Shown here: one piece after another, positions 25,942-34,978 of the stretch
How the letters are laid out: every line of letters begins with the position of its first letter
How positions within the stretch are numbered: the first letter of the stretch is position 1
DNA from: Persephonella marina EX-H1
GTDB lineage: Bacteria > Aquificota > Aquificia > Aquificales > Hydrogenothermaceae
NCBI RefSeq assembly: GCF_000021565.1
Contig: NC_012440.1
Coordinates: 624,672-688,671 of the forward strand
Reading direction: 5' to 3'
Length of the DNA stretch: 64,000 bases
Translations under genes and position numbers: made by a program
Notes under the pieces: model-generated
What the model saw: only the letters and a program-made list of their open reading frames with translations
Told to the model about the DNA's origin: nothing
The model's database searches: none

Positions 25942-25946
25942 ACAGC

Positions 25947-25975
25947 TTGACATGGGAAGTTTGAGGTATTATCAT
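25947..25975 (+). promoter_or_regulatory. Promoter of the group 1 hydrogenase operon
   Basis: Consensus TTGACA (25947-25952), 17 bases, then TATCAT (25970-25975). The start would be near 25982, so the inverted repeat at 25989-26002 falls just downstream of the start site, a position typical of repressor operators. Confidence 0.65.
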
Positions 25976-25988
25976 CAATTTAATAACG

Positions 25989-26002
25989 AATGAATGTTCA
26001 TT
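25989..26002 (+). promoter_or_regulatory. Inverted repeat before the group 1 hydrogenase operon
   Basis: AATGAA-TG-TTCATT, a perfect 6-bp inverted repeat with a 2-base centre, located just after the predicted transcription start. The same half-sites occur with a wider centre before hypF (35809-35828). Confidence 0.45.
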
Positions 26003-26041
26003 AAATAGAAATAATTACCGTTATTATAGGAGGTTATGGAT

Positions 26042-27286
26042 ATGCAGCCTTTCAGCAGGGAGTATTTGAGGGAGATCTTTACGAAACCAACAAACTATAT
26101 CAACACAAACAGGGGAAAGGAGTATTACGACAGACTTTACGCAAAGATGGAGAAGAGACTCTCAGAGCTGAAAAAACAGAGGCCTCTTAGAGAGACTGAG
26201 ATCAGATTTGAAGAGCTTTTAGAAAGCTGGGAGCTTACAAGAAGAGATTTTCTGAAATGGGTTTCTGCAACAACAGCTATGCTTATGCTTCCTCCAAAGT
26301 TTGAACCTCTTGTTGCCCAGGCAGCTGAGGTTATGAACAGAGTTCCAATAATATGGATAAATATCCAGGACTGTGCTGGTAATACAGAGGCTCTGCTTAG
26401 AAGTGCATCTCCTACAGTTGATGAGCTCATACTTGAGTATCTCTCAGTTGAGTACCATGAGGTTATAATGGCTGCTGCTGGTGATCAGGCTGAAGCTAAC
26501 CTTGAGAAGGCTGTAAAGGATTTTGACGGTAAGTATATACTTTTTGTTGAAGGAGCTATACCTGTTGGGATGCCTGAAGCTTTCACAATAGGAAGACATG
26601 CAAAAACAGGTGTTGAGCATCTAAAACATCTTGCAGAACATTCAGCTGCTGTTGTTGCTGTAGGTTCATGTGCGGCATTTGGAGGTGTTCCAGCTGCATA
26701 TCCTAATCCTACAGGTGCTGTTGGTGTTATGGATATTGTTAAGGGTAAACCTGTTGTTAACATACCTGCATGTCCTGCAAACCCTGCGAACATAACTGGT
26801 GTTGTAATACATTACATACTGACAGGTGAGCTTCCAGAACTGGACTCACTTTTAAGACCTAAGTTTGCTTTCGGTTTCAGAATCCACGATAACTGTGAGA
26901 GAAGAGCCCATTTTGATGCAGGTGAGTTTGTTGAGGAATGGGGTGATTACGGTGCTAAAAACAGTTTCTGTCTTTACAAGATGGGCTGTAAGGGTCCTTT
27001 CACATTCAACAACTGCTCACTTATAAAGTACAACGAAGGAACAAACTGGCCTGTTGGTGTCGGTAGAGGATGTATAGGCTGTTCAGAGCCTGAGTTCTGG
27101 GATAAGTATGCAACAGAAAGACCTGTAGCAAGATCACCAATTCAACCACCTGCAGGAAGAGGCGTTGAGTCAGGTGTTGATGAGTTTGGTCTCGGGCTGC
27201 TTACGGCAGCTGCTATAGGTATAGGTATTCATGCTGTTGCGAGCGCTTTGGCTGGAAAGAGAGATCAAGTTAAAGATACTGAATAA
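26042..27286 (+). CDS. hyaA: Group 1 [NiFe]-hydrogenase small subunit
   Basis: A 414-residue electron-transfer subunit of a membrane uptake hydrogenase, exported folded by Tat: the twin-arginine motif TRRDFLKW is at 66-73, after an unusually long N-terminal region. Medial and distal cluster ligands are regular (HDNCERR, CLYKMGC, then FNNCSLIKY...GCIGCSEPEFW). At the proximal site the usual CxxC reads CAGN (Cys111, Asn114). A C-terminal hydrophobic helix anchors it to the membrane. I chose ATG 26042 because AGGAGG is 8 bases upstream; ATG 26036 would be only 2 bases from it. First gene of a three-gene operon. Confidence 0.93.
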   Translation: MQPFSREYLREIFTKPTNYINTNRGKEYYDRLYAKMEKRLSELKKQRPLRETEIRFEELLESWELTRRDFLKWVSATTAMLMLPPKFEPLVAQAAEVMNRVPIIWINIQDCAGNTEALLRSASPTVDELILEYLSVEYHEVIMAAAGDQAEANLEKAVKDFDGKYILFVEGAIPVGMPEAFTIGRHAKTGVEHLKHLAEHSAAVVAVGSCAAFGGVPAAYPNPTGAVGVMDIVKGKPVVNIPACPANPANITGVVIHYILTGELPELDSLLRPKFAFGFRIHDNCERRAHFDAGEFVEEWGDYGAKNSFCLYKMGCKGPFTFNNCSLIKYNEGTNWPVGVGRGCIGCSEPEFWDKYATERPVARSPIQPPAGRGVESGVDEFGLGLLTAAAIGIGIHAVASALAGKRDQVKDTE

Positions 27287-27306
27287 TTTATGTGGAGGTT
27301 TTAAAG

Positions 27307-29067
27307 ATGGGGAAGCATTTAGTAATTGATCCGATCACAAGAATTGAAGGTCATCTAAGGATAGAGGCTATACTTGATGAGAATAACACGGTGATAGATG
27401 CTTACAGCTCATCCACAATGTGGCGTGGTATTGAGATCATTATGAAAGGGAGAGATCCAAGGGATGTACCTCTACTTGCTATGAGAATATGCGGTGTATG
27501 TACAGGAACACATTACTACACAAGTACACAGACTGTTGAGCATGCACTTGGAATAGTCCCACCTAAGAATGCAAGACTTGTTAGAAATCTTATACAGGGT
27601 TCACTTTATATACATGATCATGTTGTCCATTTTTATCATCTACATGCCCTTGACTGGGTTGATATAGTTTCCGCTTTAAAGGCTGATCCTGCAAAGGCTG
27701 CGGCTGAGGCTAAAAAATGGGCTAATATGCTGACAGATCCTGTCACAGGTGCTACAATTCAGCCCTGGAACGCTGGGGAAGGACAGTTCAGAACTGTTCA
27801 GGAAAGGCTTAAAAAGTTTGTGAAAGCCGGAAGACTTGGACCTTTCGCAAACGCTTACTGGGGAAATAAGTCTTACAAGCTCACACCTGAGCAAAATCTT
27901 GTTGCTGTCTCCCACTATCTTGATGCACTTGAGATGCAGAGGGAGATGGCAAAGCTTATGGCTATTTTCGGTGGTAAAAACCCACATCCACAGTCACTTG
28001 TAGTTGGTGGTGTCACATGTGTTCTTGATATACAGAACCCTGCAAGAATAGGACAGTTCAAGGATATCCTTATGAAATCAAGGGAGTTTATATACAGAGC
28101 TTACCTTCCAGATCTTTTAATGGCGGGGGCTGTTTATGCTGATGAGGCACTGAAAGGTATAGGAAAAGGTCTTGGTAATTATATGGCTTACGGTGATTTC
28201 AGAATGGATGATAATGACTGGTATAAGGGAGAGCTTTTATTCCCACCTGGTGTTGTTTTAAATATGGATCTTTCTACCGTTTATGATCTTGACCAGTCAA
28301 AGATAACAGAGGATGTAACACACAGCTGGTATGAGTACAGTGTTAATCAGCCTTTACATCCTTATGAGGGGCAGACAAATCCTAAGTATACAGGTTTCAG
28401 AAAGGACGGGACCGTTGATCCTAAAGGTAAGTACTCATGGATAAAATCACCTATATACGATGATAAAAGGGTTGAGGTCGGACCTTTAGCAAGGATGATA
28501 GTTGGTTATGCACGGGGAAATGAGAGAATAAAACATTATGTTGACTGGCTTTTAAACTCTGGAAATCTTCCGGTTCAGGTTCTTTTCTCAACAGTTGGAA
28601 GAACTGCTGCAAGGGCTGTTGAGACAGCTTTAATGGTTGATGTTATGGTTGAGTGGGTTGATCAGCTTGCTAAAAATGTTGCATCGGGTGATCTGAGCAC
28701 ATGGACTGAGTTTGATTTTGAAAGACTGACTAAAGGAAAAGAGCTCAAAGGATACGGTCTTACAGAGGCTCCAAGGGGAGCTCTTGGACACTGGATTAAG
28801 ATAAAGGACGGAAAGGTTGAGAACTATCAGGCTGTTGTTCCATCAACATGGAATGCTGCTCCAAGGGATTATAAAAACAGAATGGGAGCTTATGAGGCAT
28901 CACTTATAGGAACAACACTTTCGGATCCTGATCAGCCCCTTGAGATACTCAGAACGATACACTCATTTGATCCATGTATAGCCTGTGCAGTTCACGTTAT
29001 AGATGCAAAAGGTAAAGAGCTTGGTGTTTATAAACTTGAACCTGTTGGAGGGGCCTGCAATGTATAA
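27307..29067 (+). CDS. hyaB: Group 1 [NiFe]-hydrogenase large subunit
   Basis: A 586-residue H2-activating subunit. Ni-Fe ligands are RICGVCTGTH (near 64-73) and DPCIACAVH near the C-terminus; the tail VIDAKGKELGVYKLEPVGGACNV (cut by a maturation protease) follows and is 23 residues long. It travels to the periplasm with the Tat-bearing small subunit. The ATG at 27307 has GGAGG 8 bases upstream; a GTG at 27292 is part of that site. Further family marks: VIDPITRIEGHLRIE at the N-terminus and GLTEAPRGALGHW near 480. H2 oxidation here would feed quinone through the cytochrome. Confidence 0.96.
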   Translation: MGKHLVIDPITRIEGHLRIEAILDENNTVIDAYSSSTMWRGIEIIMKGRDPRDVPLLAMRICGVCTGTHYYTSTQTVEHALGIVPPKNARLVRNLIQGSLYIHDHVVHFYHLHALDWVDIVSALKADPAKAAAEAKKWANMLTDPVTGATIQPWNAGEGQFRTVQERLKKFVKAGRLGPFANAYWGNKSYKLTPEQNLVAVSHYLDALEMQREMAKLMAIFGGKNPHPQSLVVGGVTCVLDIQNPARIGQFKDILMKSREFIYRAYLPDLLMAGAVYADEALKGIGKGLGNYMAYGDFRMDDNDWYKGELLFPPGVVLNMDLSTVYDLDQSKITEDVTHSWYEYSVNQPLHPYEGQTNPKYTGFRKDGTVDPKGKYSWIKSPIYDDKRVEVGPLARMIVGYARGNERIKHYVDWLLNSGNLPVQVLFSTVGRTAARAVETALMVDVMVEWVDQLAKNVASGDLSTWTEFDFERLTKGKELKGYGLTEAPRGALGHWIKIKDGKVENYQAVVPSTWNAAPRDYKNRMGAYEASLIGTTLSDPDQPLEILRTIHSFDPCIACAVHVIDAKGKELGVYKLEPVGGACNV

Positions 29068-29749
29068 AAAAGTTAAAAGAATGACAGCATCAATGAGGAT
29101 TTACCACTGGGCCAATGCTATAGCAATCGTTGTTGCTGTCATAACGGGACTTTATATAGCTGATCCTTACTACCAGGCAAAGATTGCGGAACCTGCTGCA
29201 TTCAAGTATATAATGGCATACAACAGGATATTACATTTTATTTCAGCGATAATTCTTGATGTTCTTTTTATAGTTATAGCTTACCTTTACTTCTTCAGCA
29301 GGTTTGAAAAACCTTACAAGAAGCTTATTCCTAACTACCAGAATGTAAAAGAGTTCGTTGAGGTCTTTTTAAATCTTATAACTTTAAACAGAAGGAAGAA
29401 TTTTGATACATCACACAGTGATAGCTTCAATGTTGTATGGTTTACAATACTGCATCTGTTACTTCTCCTTATGCTGTTTACAGGATTCCAGATGTATGTT
29501 GCAGGTCTTGCACATGGAACTTCTTCAATAGGACCCTGGTGGCCCTGGCTTTTACATGTTGCAACTGACTGGACACTTTACGTATTTGGTGGGTTACACG
29601 GTGTCAGGATAGTACATCATCTAACAATGTGGATAATTCTCGCATGGGTAATGTTCCATATATACTATCAGGTATGGAGAACGATATTCTGGAGAGAAGG
29701 AGATATAGCTATCGTTTTTGGTGGTTATAAGTTCAAGAAGATAAAGTAA
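29060..29749 (+). CDS. hyaC: Hydrogenase b-type cytochrome subunit
   Basis: A 229-residue integral membrane protein with four main hydrophobic helices and several conserved His for two b hemes (RIYHWANA near 11-18, RILHFISA, ILHLLLLLMLFTGF, HGVRIVHHLTMW). It accepts electrons from the small subunit and reduces quinone. The ATG at 29060 overlaps the large-subunit end by 8 bases behind GGAGG. A strong terminator follows, closing the operon. Confidence 0.93.
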   Translation: MYKKVKRMTASMRIYHWANAIAIVVAVITGLYIADPYYQAKIAEPAAFKYIMAYNRILHFISAIILDVLFIVIAYLYFFSRFEKPYKKLIPNYQNVKEFVEVFLNLITLNRRKNFDTSHSDSFNVVWFTILHLLLLLMLFTGFQMYVAGLAHGTSSIGPWWPWLLHVATDWTLYVFGGLHGVRIVHHLTMWIILAWVMFHIYYQVWRTIFWREGDIAIVFGGYKFKKIK

Positions 29750-29776
29750 GAGGGAGGGCTACCTCCCTTTCTTTTT
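29749..29776 (+). terminator. Terminator of the group 1 hydrogenase operon
   Basis: A 7-bp perfect stem, AGGGAGG (29751-29757) with CCTCCCT (29762-29768), GCTA loop, extended by weak pairs and followed by TTCTTTTT. Confidence 0.87.
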
Positions 29777-29787
29777 GATCTATGTAG

Positions 29788-29816
29788 TTGCATATCTTTT
29801 CTTAAATTCATATTTT
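29788..29816 (+). promoter_or_regulatory. Putative promoter of the Bat-like cluster
   Basis: TTGCAT (29788-29793), 17 bases, TATTTT (29811-29816). The start would fall almost on the ATG at 29824, which also lacks a clear ribosome site, so the message may be leaderless or nearly so. Confidence 0.4.
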
Positions 29817-29823
29817 TAAATGC

Positions 29824-30201
29824 ATGAACAGAGATTTTTTTTCAACATTTGAGATCTATCCAATTGTTATTGATTTTTACCAGATTATACTGATAATTTC
29901 TGGTCTGGTTTTACTGCTTATCTCTTTCTATCTCATCATCAGGTTTTTAAAACTGCCATCTTTTGAGCTTGTACCAAGGAAAAGGGAGGAAAAGATCTCA
30001 ATAAATTTAGAGGATCCTAAAGGAACAGCTTACAGTGTGACATTTCTTATTCACAGGTATGATACACCTTACAACGAACAGCTTCTTAAAAGGCTTGAGA
30101 GATTCAAGTATAGAAAAAAGGTAGACAGGCTGGATAGGGAGACTGTAGAGCTGATAGAAAAATTTATAGAGTATATAAAAGAGTATGGGCATAGAGTTTA
30201 A
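29824..30201 (+). CDS. Bat-cluster small membrane protein
   Basis: A 125-residue protein with one strong membrane helix (about 20-42) and a charged cytoplasmic-type C-terminal half (RKREEKISINLEDPKGTAYSV..., then a helical LLKRLERFKYRKKVDRLDRETVELIEKF). Its position ahead of a VWA gene matches the DUF4381-type small protein of Bat/MoxR operons, but similarity is too weak to name it. It overlaps the next gene by 17 bases. Confidence 0.65.
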   Translation: MNRDFFSTFEIYPIVIDFYQIILIISGLVLLLISFYLIIRFLKLPSFELVPRKREEKISINLEDPKGTAYSVTFLIHRYDTPYNEQLLKRLERFKYRKKVDRLDRETVELIEKFIEYIKEYGHRV

Positions 30202-31099
30202 GTATCTTTTTGCATCATTAATAGGGCTGATAGTTATAATCTGCGTGATTATATGCTCAATATATATAAAAAGTAGAAAGATTGTCCTTTTCCCCCATCT
30301 AAATCTTTTTGGAGAGCCGAAAAGGTTTATAGTCAGGTATATTCCTTTCCTTGTGATACTTTTAACAGTACTTGTGACTATCCTTGCGATGCACCCATTT
30401 GTTAAGGAACATCTGTACTCAGAGAAAAGGGTTTATAACATTATTATAGCCCTTGATGTGAGTAACTCTATGAAGGAGAAAAACAAACTGAAGATATCAA
30501 AGGAGATACTGAGGGATTTTCTGTTAAAAAGGGACGAGGAGGACAGAATAGGGATACTCGTTTTTGATAATCTCCCTTTCAGACTTATGCCTCTTACATC
30601 TGATAGAGGAGCTCTTTTAAGGGTTATATCCATAATAAGACCTGCTATGGTTGATGTTGGCGGAACAGCAATGTATGACGGACTTGTTGAGGCTCTGAAC
30701 ATGTTTATGAAAGATAGAAGGAACAAGATAATAATTCTCCTTACAGATGGTGGAGATATTAACAGTAAGTACACACTTGAGGATGTTGTGAGGTTCAATC
30801 AGGATATTGGGGCAAAGATATACACGATAGGTGTAAGCAGTGGTATGAACTTTTACGTTCTTGAGAGACTTTCCGAGGCTACTGGTGGGAAGGCATTTTT
30901 TGTTACAAAGGATTACCAGAAGGCTTTAAGATCTGTTTTTGATGAGATAAACAGACTTGAGCCTTCATACATTCAGGAATACAGGTTTGATGTTGAGAAG
31001 CCTGTCGATTTTTATATAAAGGTTGCTGCAGTTTTTGTTGTTTTTCTTATTTTATTAAAGATACTACTAACACCACTGAGAGAGAAGGTGAATGTATAG
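30185..31099 (+). CDS. BatA-like membrane VWA protein
   Basis: A 304-residue protein. Two N-terminal membrane helices (about 5-25 and 52-72) precede a von Willebrand A domain (about 90-275) with an intact MIDAS motif DVSNS and DGGDINS loop, and a C-terminal helix (about 280-297) returns to the membrane. This is the BatA/BatB plan, where the VWA domain faces the periplasm and works with a MoxR ATPase. Function of Bat proteins is linked to aerotolerance in Bacteroides but is not settled. Confidence 0.83.
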   Translation: MGIEFKYLFASLIGLIVIICVIICSIYIKSRKIVLFPHLNLFGEPKRFIVRYIPFLVILLTVLVTILAMHPFVKEHLYSEKRVYNIIIALDVSNSMKEKNKLKISKEILRDFLLKRDEEDRIGILVFDNLPFRLMPLTSDRGALLRVISIIRPAMVDVGGTAMYDGLVEALNMFMKDRRNKIIILLTDGGDINSKYTLEDVVRFNQDIGAKIYTIGVSSGMNFYVLERLSEATGGKAFFVTKDYQKALRSVFDEINRLEPSYIQEYRFDVEKPVDFYIKVAAVFVVFLILLKILLTPLREKVNV

Positions 31100-32603
31100 A
31101 TTTTTTGTATTACTTTTCCTTTTTATAACGTTTTTCTCCTATGGTGATGTTCTTGAGTACAGGAAGGACGGAAGGACATTTTTAAAGCTCTATGTTGTTA
31201 AAGAATATCCGGAAAAACAGAAGTTCTATGTTAAAGAGCCTGTTCATGTAAGGTTTATAATAGGCCTTTTAAAAACGGATATAAGATCTGTTGAGGAAAA
31301 TATTGATTTTATACTCCAGAATATAAAGATCCAGACATTGATATCTGAGAGGACTGTTATTTCTGATATACAGAAGAAGGTATCAGGTAAGAGGGTGATC
31401 GTTGATTATGTTGTTTACTTTATGAGGGATTATGATACAGATCTTCCATTTCTGATATCCATAGATACAGATAGATTAAAAGGGATGATTGATGATCCTG
31501 TTCTTGAAAGGCTAAAGGAGAGTTTTATAGTTAAAAGTGAGGATTACTACAGAATTGTCCCTGTTCCTAAGGATATAATCTATGTTGGATCGTTTGATAT
31601 AAAAACAAAGTTTGAGGACAGGAAAGGATTTGGAACATTTTATATCATCATTGAAGGGAGAGGTTTTCCCTATCTGCCTAAATACTCACTGGTTGTAAAA
31701 AACGGTTCTGCGAAAAAAACAGGGTATACATTTGATCACAAACTTGAGAATGTCAGATCTGTCCAGAAATACAAGGTTGTTTATATGGATGAGCTTGAGA
31801 TAAAACCTGTTAAGTTCAGGTATTTTGATCCATTTCAGGAGAAGATAGTTGAGAAAAAAACTGAGGAGTTTTTACTTAAGCCCGAGAAAAAAGAGGTTAA
31901 AAGTTACTGGGAGATGCTCTCCGAAGAGGAAAAGATGAGATACTACCTTTCAAGATTTAAGGAGCTTTACCCTGAGCAGTTCTATGAGGAAAGTCTTATC
32001 AGTAAGCTTTTCATATCCCTTTATAAGTATAGATATGAGATACTCGCATTTTTTGTTGTATTTCCTGTTTTTCTTCTCTTCTTTGTTGTCAGGTTTGGAA
32101 GGTATATATACCCTTCAGATATTAGAGAGATGATCTGTCTTAAAGGTAATAGAATTGAGGACTATAAAAAGGTTTACAGATATATCTCAAAGGATGTATA
32201 CAGCTTGAAGGATCTGATCAGGGAGCTTGATGCTGTTCTTTACAGATCAAGATGGGTTGTTGAAGGTAAAAAGTTAAAAAAGGCTGTTTATGAGGATATT
32301 GAGATATACCCTGATCAGATAAAGGATATATTCAGAAAGATAATGCTGATAATACTTGAGGAAAGATCTAAAGGTTTTTCAAAAGGAAAAAGGTATCTTA
32401 TGAAGGCTGTTTTTCTCGTTAGAGATTATGTTTATCTGATACTTCTTTTTGCATCCCTTATACTTATTTTTGGAGGAAGCTTTGTGCTTTCAGATATATT
32501 TTTCAGTTACAGGATGTTTATAATGATCTTTGCGTCTGTTTTATCGTTTTTTGTTGTGGTTTTCTTTTACTTTTTATCAAAACCAAGAATTAAGGTTGGT
32601 TAG
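31092..32603 (+). CDS. BatD-like exported membrane protein
   Basis: A 503-residue protein with a Sec signal peptide (cleavage after SYG, about residue 17). The periplasmic N-terminal part (about 20-250) is strand-rich, as in BatD immunoglobulin-like domains (FYVKEPVHVRF, then KYSLVVKNGSAKKTGY). It is followed by membrane helices near 315-335 and two near 445-495, with a cytoplasmic loop between. Its place between two VWA genes supports BatD. Overlaps the upstream gene by 8 bases and abuts the next. Confidence 0.65.
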   Translation: MYRFFVLLFLFITFFSYGDVLEYRKDGRTFLKLYVVKEYPEKQKFYVKEPVHVRFIIGLLKTDIRSVEENIDFILQNIKIQTLISERTVISDIQKKVSGKRVIVDYVVYFMRDYDTDLPFLISIDTDRLKGMIDDPVLERLKESFIVKSEDYYRIVPVPKDIIYVGSFDIKTKFEDRKGFGTFYIIIEGRGFPYLPKYSLVVKNGSAKKTGYTFDHKLENVRSVQKYKVVYMDELEIKPVKFRYFDPFQEKIVEKKTEEFLLKPEKKEVKSYWEMLSEEEKMRYYLSRFKELYPEQFYEESLISKLFISLYKYRYEILAFFVVFPVFLLFFVVRFGRYIYPSDIREMICLKGNRIEDYKKVYRYISKDVYSLKDLIRELDAVLYRSRWVVEGKKLKKAVYEDIEIYPDQIKDIFRKIMLIILEERSKGFSKGKRYLMKAVFLVRDYVYLILLFASLILIFGGSFVLSDIFFSYRMFIMIFASVLSFFVVVFFYFLSKPRIKVG

Positions 32604-33944
32604 ATGGAAGGTTTTGAGTTTTTAAAGGCTGAATATCTCTGGCTTATCATTCCTGTTTTTCTGCTGTACATAATCTATGTTCTTATAAAGGGGACTGAAA
32701 AAGTTGAGATGGCTGTGTTCTCAATTATAGCGGTTCTTATTATCTTTACACTTGCCCACCCTGTTATAAAGAAGGGGTACAAAACTATATACAAAAAAGA
32801 TACAGAGATAATGATCATGCTTGATCACTCTCTATCTATGGCTGTAGATGATATAAAACCTTACAGGTTTGAGGTTGCAAGGGAGAAGGTTATAAAGCTT
32901 ATAAAAAAACTTTATGACGAGAAGATAGGTCTTCTTCTATTCTCTGATAGATCAGATATAGTATTCATGCCATACGAGAAAAAGGAGAAGATCTTACAGT
33001 ATCTGAGGGATCTGAAGATACCTTTGAAGGGAAGTACAAACCTTTTAGATGCTTTCAGCAGTGCAAACTCTGCCCTTACAGGTAAGAGAAGGATCGTAAT
33101 CCTCGTTTCAGACGGCGGTGATGAGGATATATCAAAGATAGTTCAGCTTGTAAAAGGTTCACAGCTAACTGTTGTATACTACGGGATAGGAACTGTAAAA
33201 GGTGGCGGTATACCAGGTTTCAATGCTGTATCAAAGCTTAATCTAAGTCTTGAAAAGGTTGCAGAAGTGTCTGATGGTATAATGGTAAAGGTCTCAAAGG
33301 ACGACAGGGATATAAGGGAGATAACAGAGTTTATAAAAAAAATATCTGAGAAAACAAAGACAGAGCTTTTAAAGATACCTGATTATGCTGAGCTGACACC
33401 ATACATAGCATTCCTTATACTGGGGCTTATTATGCTAAACTCAGCCTTAAAAAGGTTCCTTGCAGGTTTTATGATTTTCTTTTTCCTTACCTCACCTTCT
33501 TACAGCGGTGATATAAAAGGGGTTTTTAACTATATTCTTGGTGATTATGAAAAGGCTGCTGTTGAGTTTCTCAAGGAGAAGGATCCTGTATCACAGTTCA
33601 ACGGTGCTGTCAGCTATATAAAAGCAGGAATGTGCGATAAGGCTCTCCCTGTCCTAAAAAATATTAAGACGGAGGATCTTGAGCTTGTTAAAAAGATTGA
33701 GTACAACATCTCATTCTGCTACATACTTGATGGGAAGTATAAAAAGGGAAGGGAGATACTTGATAAGCTTGTCCAGATATACCCTGAAGATCAGAAGATA
33801 AAAAAGCTTTACCTTTTTGCAAATATGGTTGTAAATTTAAATAAAAAGCCGGAGAAAAGGAAAACTGTAGTAGAGATAAAAGAAGACAAACCAAAAAGAC
33901 ATGAAAAATCCCAGATGGAGGTGGGAGACAGAAATCCGTGGTAA
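32604..33944 (+). CDS. BatB/BatC-like VWA protein with TPR tail
   Basis: A 446-residue protein: membrane helices at about 12-28 and 36-54, a VWA domain (about 72-260) with intact MIDAS DHSLS and SDGGDED, a second pair of helices (about 270-305), then TPR-like repeats (KAAVEFLKEKDPVSQFNGAVSYIKAG; KGREILDKLVQIYPEDQKIKKLYLF) and a basic/acidic tail. It looks like a fusion of BatB (VWA) and BatC (TPR). The ATG follows the upstream stop directly. Confidence 0.82.
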   Translation: MEGFEFLKAEYLWLIIPVFLLYIIYVLIKGTEKVEMAVFSIIAVLIIFTLAHPVIKKGYKTIYKKDTEIMIMLDHSLSMAVDDIKPYRFEVAREKVIKLIKKLYDEKIGLLLFSDRSDIVFMPYEKKEKILQYLRDLKIPLKGSTNLLDAFSSANSALTGKRRIVILVSDGGDEDISKIVQLVKGSQLTVVYYGIGTVKGGGIPGFNAVSKLNLSLEKVAEVSDGIMVKVSKDDRDIREITEFIKKISEKTKTELLKIPDYAELTPYIAFLILGLIMLNSALKRFLAGFMIFFFLTSPSYSGDIKGVFNYILGDYEKAAVEFLKEKDPVSQFNGAVSYIKAGMCDKALPVLKNIKTEDLELVKKIEYNISFCYILDGKYKKGREILDKLVQIYPEDQKIKKLYLFANMVVNLNKKPEKRKTVVEIKEDKPKRHEKSQMEVGDRNPW

Positions 33945-33947
33945 AAA

Positions 33948-33977
33948 TTGACCAATGTTAAAGAATAAGTTTATAAC
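33948..33977 (+). promoter_or_regulatory. Internal promoter before moxR
   Basis: TTGACC (33948-33953), 18 bases, TATAAC (33972-33977), in the only sizeable gap (59 bases) of the Bat-like cluster. It would allow moxR and the DUF58 gene to be transcribed apart from the VWA genes. Confidence 0.5.
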
Positions 33978-34012
33978 CTCGCATAAATTTAATCTTAAAA
34001 CAGGTGGAGAAG

Positions 34013-34978
34013 ATGGACAGTCTAAAAAAGATAAAAAATGAGCTGAAAAAGGCTATAATAGGCCAGGAAAAGATGATTGATGCCCTTCTTATAGGTCTTA
34101 TAACAGAAGGGCATATACTTATTGAAGGTATTCCAGGTGTTGCGAAAACAACAGCTGTAAAAACACTTGGTAAGATCCTTAACCTTGATTTTAAAAGGAT
34201 ACAGTTTACACCTGATCTTATCCCTTCAGATATACTTGGTGGGGAGATATACATAATAGAGAAGGATGAGTTCAGGGTTAAGAAAGGACCTATATTCACA
34301 AACCTTTTACTTGCAGATGAGATAAACAGAGCCCCTGCAAAGGTTCAGTCAGCTTTACTTGAAGCCATGCAGGAAAGGCAGGTTACGATAGGGGAACACA
34401 CATTCTATCTTGACAGACCTTTTCTTGTTATGGCAACACTAAACCCTATTGAAGAGGAAGGTGTCTACCATCTACCTGAGGCACAGCTTGACAGATTTAT
34501 TATGAAGGTGATCGTTGATTATCCATCAGATGAGGAGGAGTACGAGATACTAAAGCTCGTTGTCCAGAGGGAAGGTTTTGGAAATGAGGAAGGAAAAAAA
34601 CCTGAGGAACCCCAGCAGGTTGCAACAAAGGAAGATATATTGGAGCTGAGAGAGAGACTTAAATCTATCCATATAGACAGGGAGGTTGAACAGTATATAG
34701 TAAATCTAACTATGGCAACAAGAAATCCTGAAAAATATGGGATAAATAAAGAGTATATAAGGCTTGGACTGAGTCCAAGGGCTACAATAAATCTTTACAA
34801 GGTATCAAAGGCTGTTGCACTCCTTAATGAGAAGGATTACGTAACTCCCTCAGATGTTCTCATGTATGTGAAGGAGGTTTTTAGACACAGATTTCTTATA
34901 TCTTTCAAAGGTGAGGCTGAAGGCATAACAACAGATCATATTATAGATATGATTGTTGAGAAGGTTCCTATGCCATGA
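34013..34978 (+). CDS. moxR: MoxR-family AAA+ ATPase
   Basis: A 321-residue AAA+ chaperone-like ATPase. Walker A is GIPGVAKTT, Walker B is LLADEINRA, sensor 1 is MATLNPIEEEGVYHLPEAQLDRF and sensor 2 lies in RLGLSPRA. MoxR ATPases act with VWA proteins to insert cofactors or remodel complexes. I chose ATG 34013 with GGTGGAG just upstream; a GTG at 34004 is possible. The DUF58 gene overlaps its end by 4 bases. Between two hydrogenase loci, a maturation role is tempting but unproved. Confidence 0.93.
   Translation: MDSLKKIKNELKKAIIGQEKMIDALLIGLITEGHILIEGIPGVAKTTAVKTLGKILNLDFKRIQFTPDLIPSDILGGEIYIIEKDEFRVKKGPIFTNLLLADEINRAPAKVQSALLEAMQERQVTIGEHTFYLDRPFLVMATLNPIEEEGVYHLPEAQLDRFIMKVIVDYPSDEEEYEILKLVVQREGFGNEEGKKPEEPQQVATKEDILELRERLKSIHIDREVEQYIVNLTMATRNPEKYGINKEYIRLGLSPRATINLYKVSKAVALLNEKDYVTPSDVLMYVKEVFRHRFLISFKGEAEGITTDHIIDMIVEKVPMP

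Noticed and set aside
25937-25951. FNR-type binding site GTCAA-N5-TTGAC
   Set aside because: FNR sites have TTGAT-N4-ATCAA, the opposite arrangement. The symmetry is fully explained by two diverging -35 boxes.
27292-27306. GTG start five codons upstream for the hydrogenase large subunit
   Set aside because: The GTG is part of the GTGGAGG ribosome site serving the ATG at 27307, and homologous proteins begin near the ATG.
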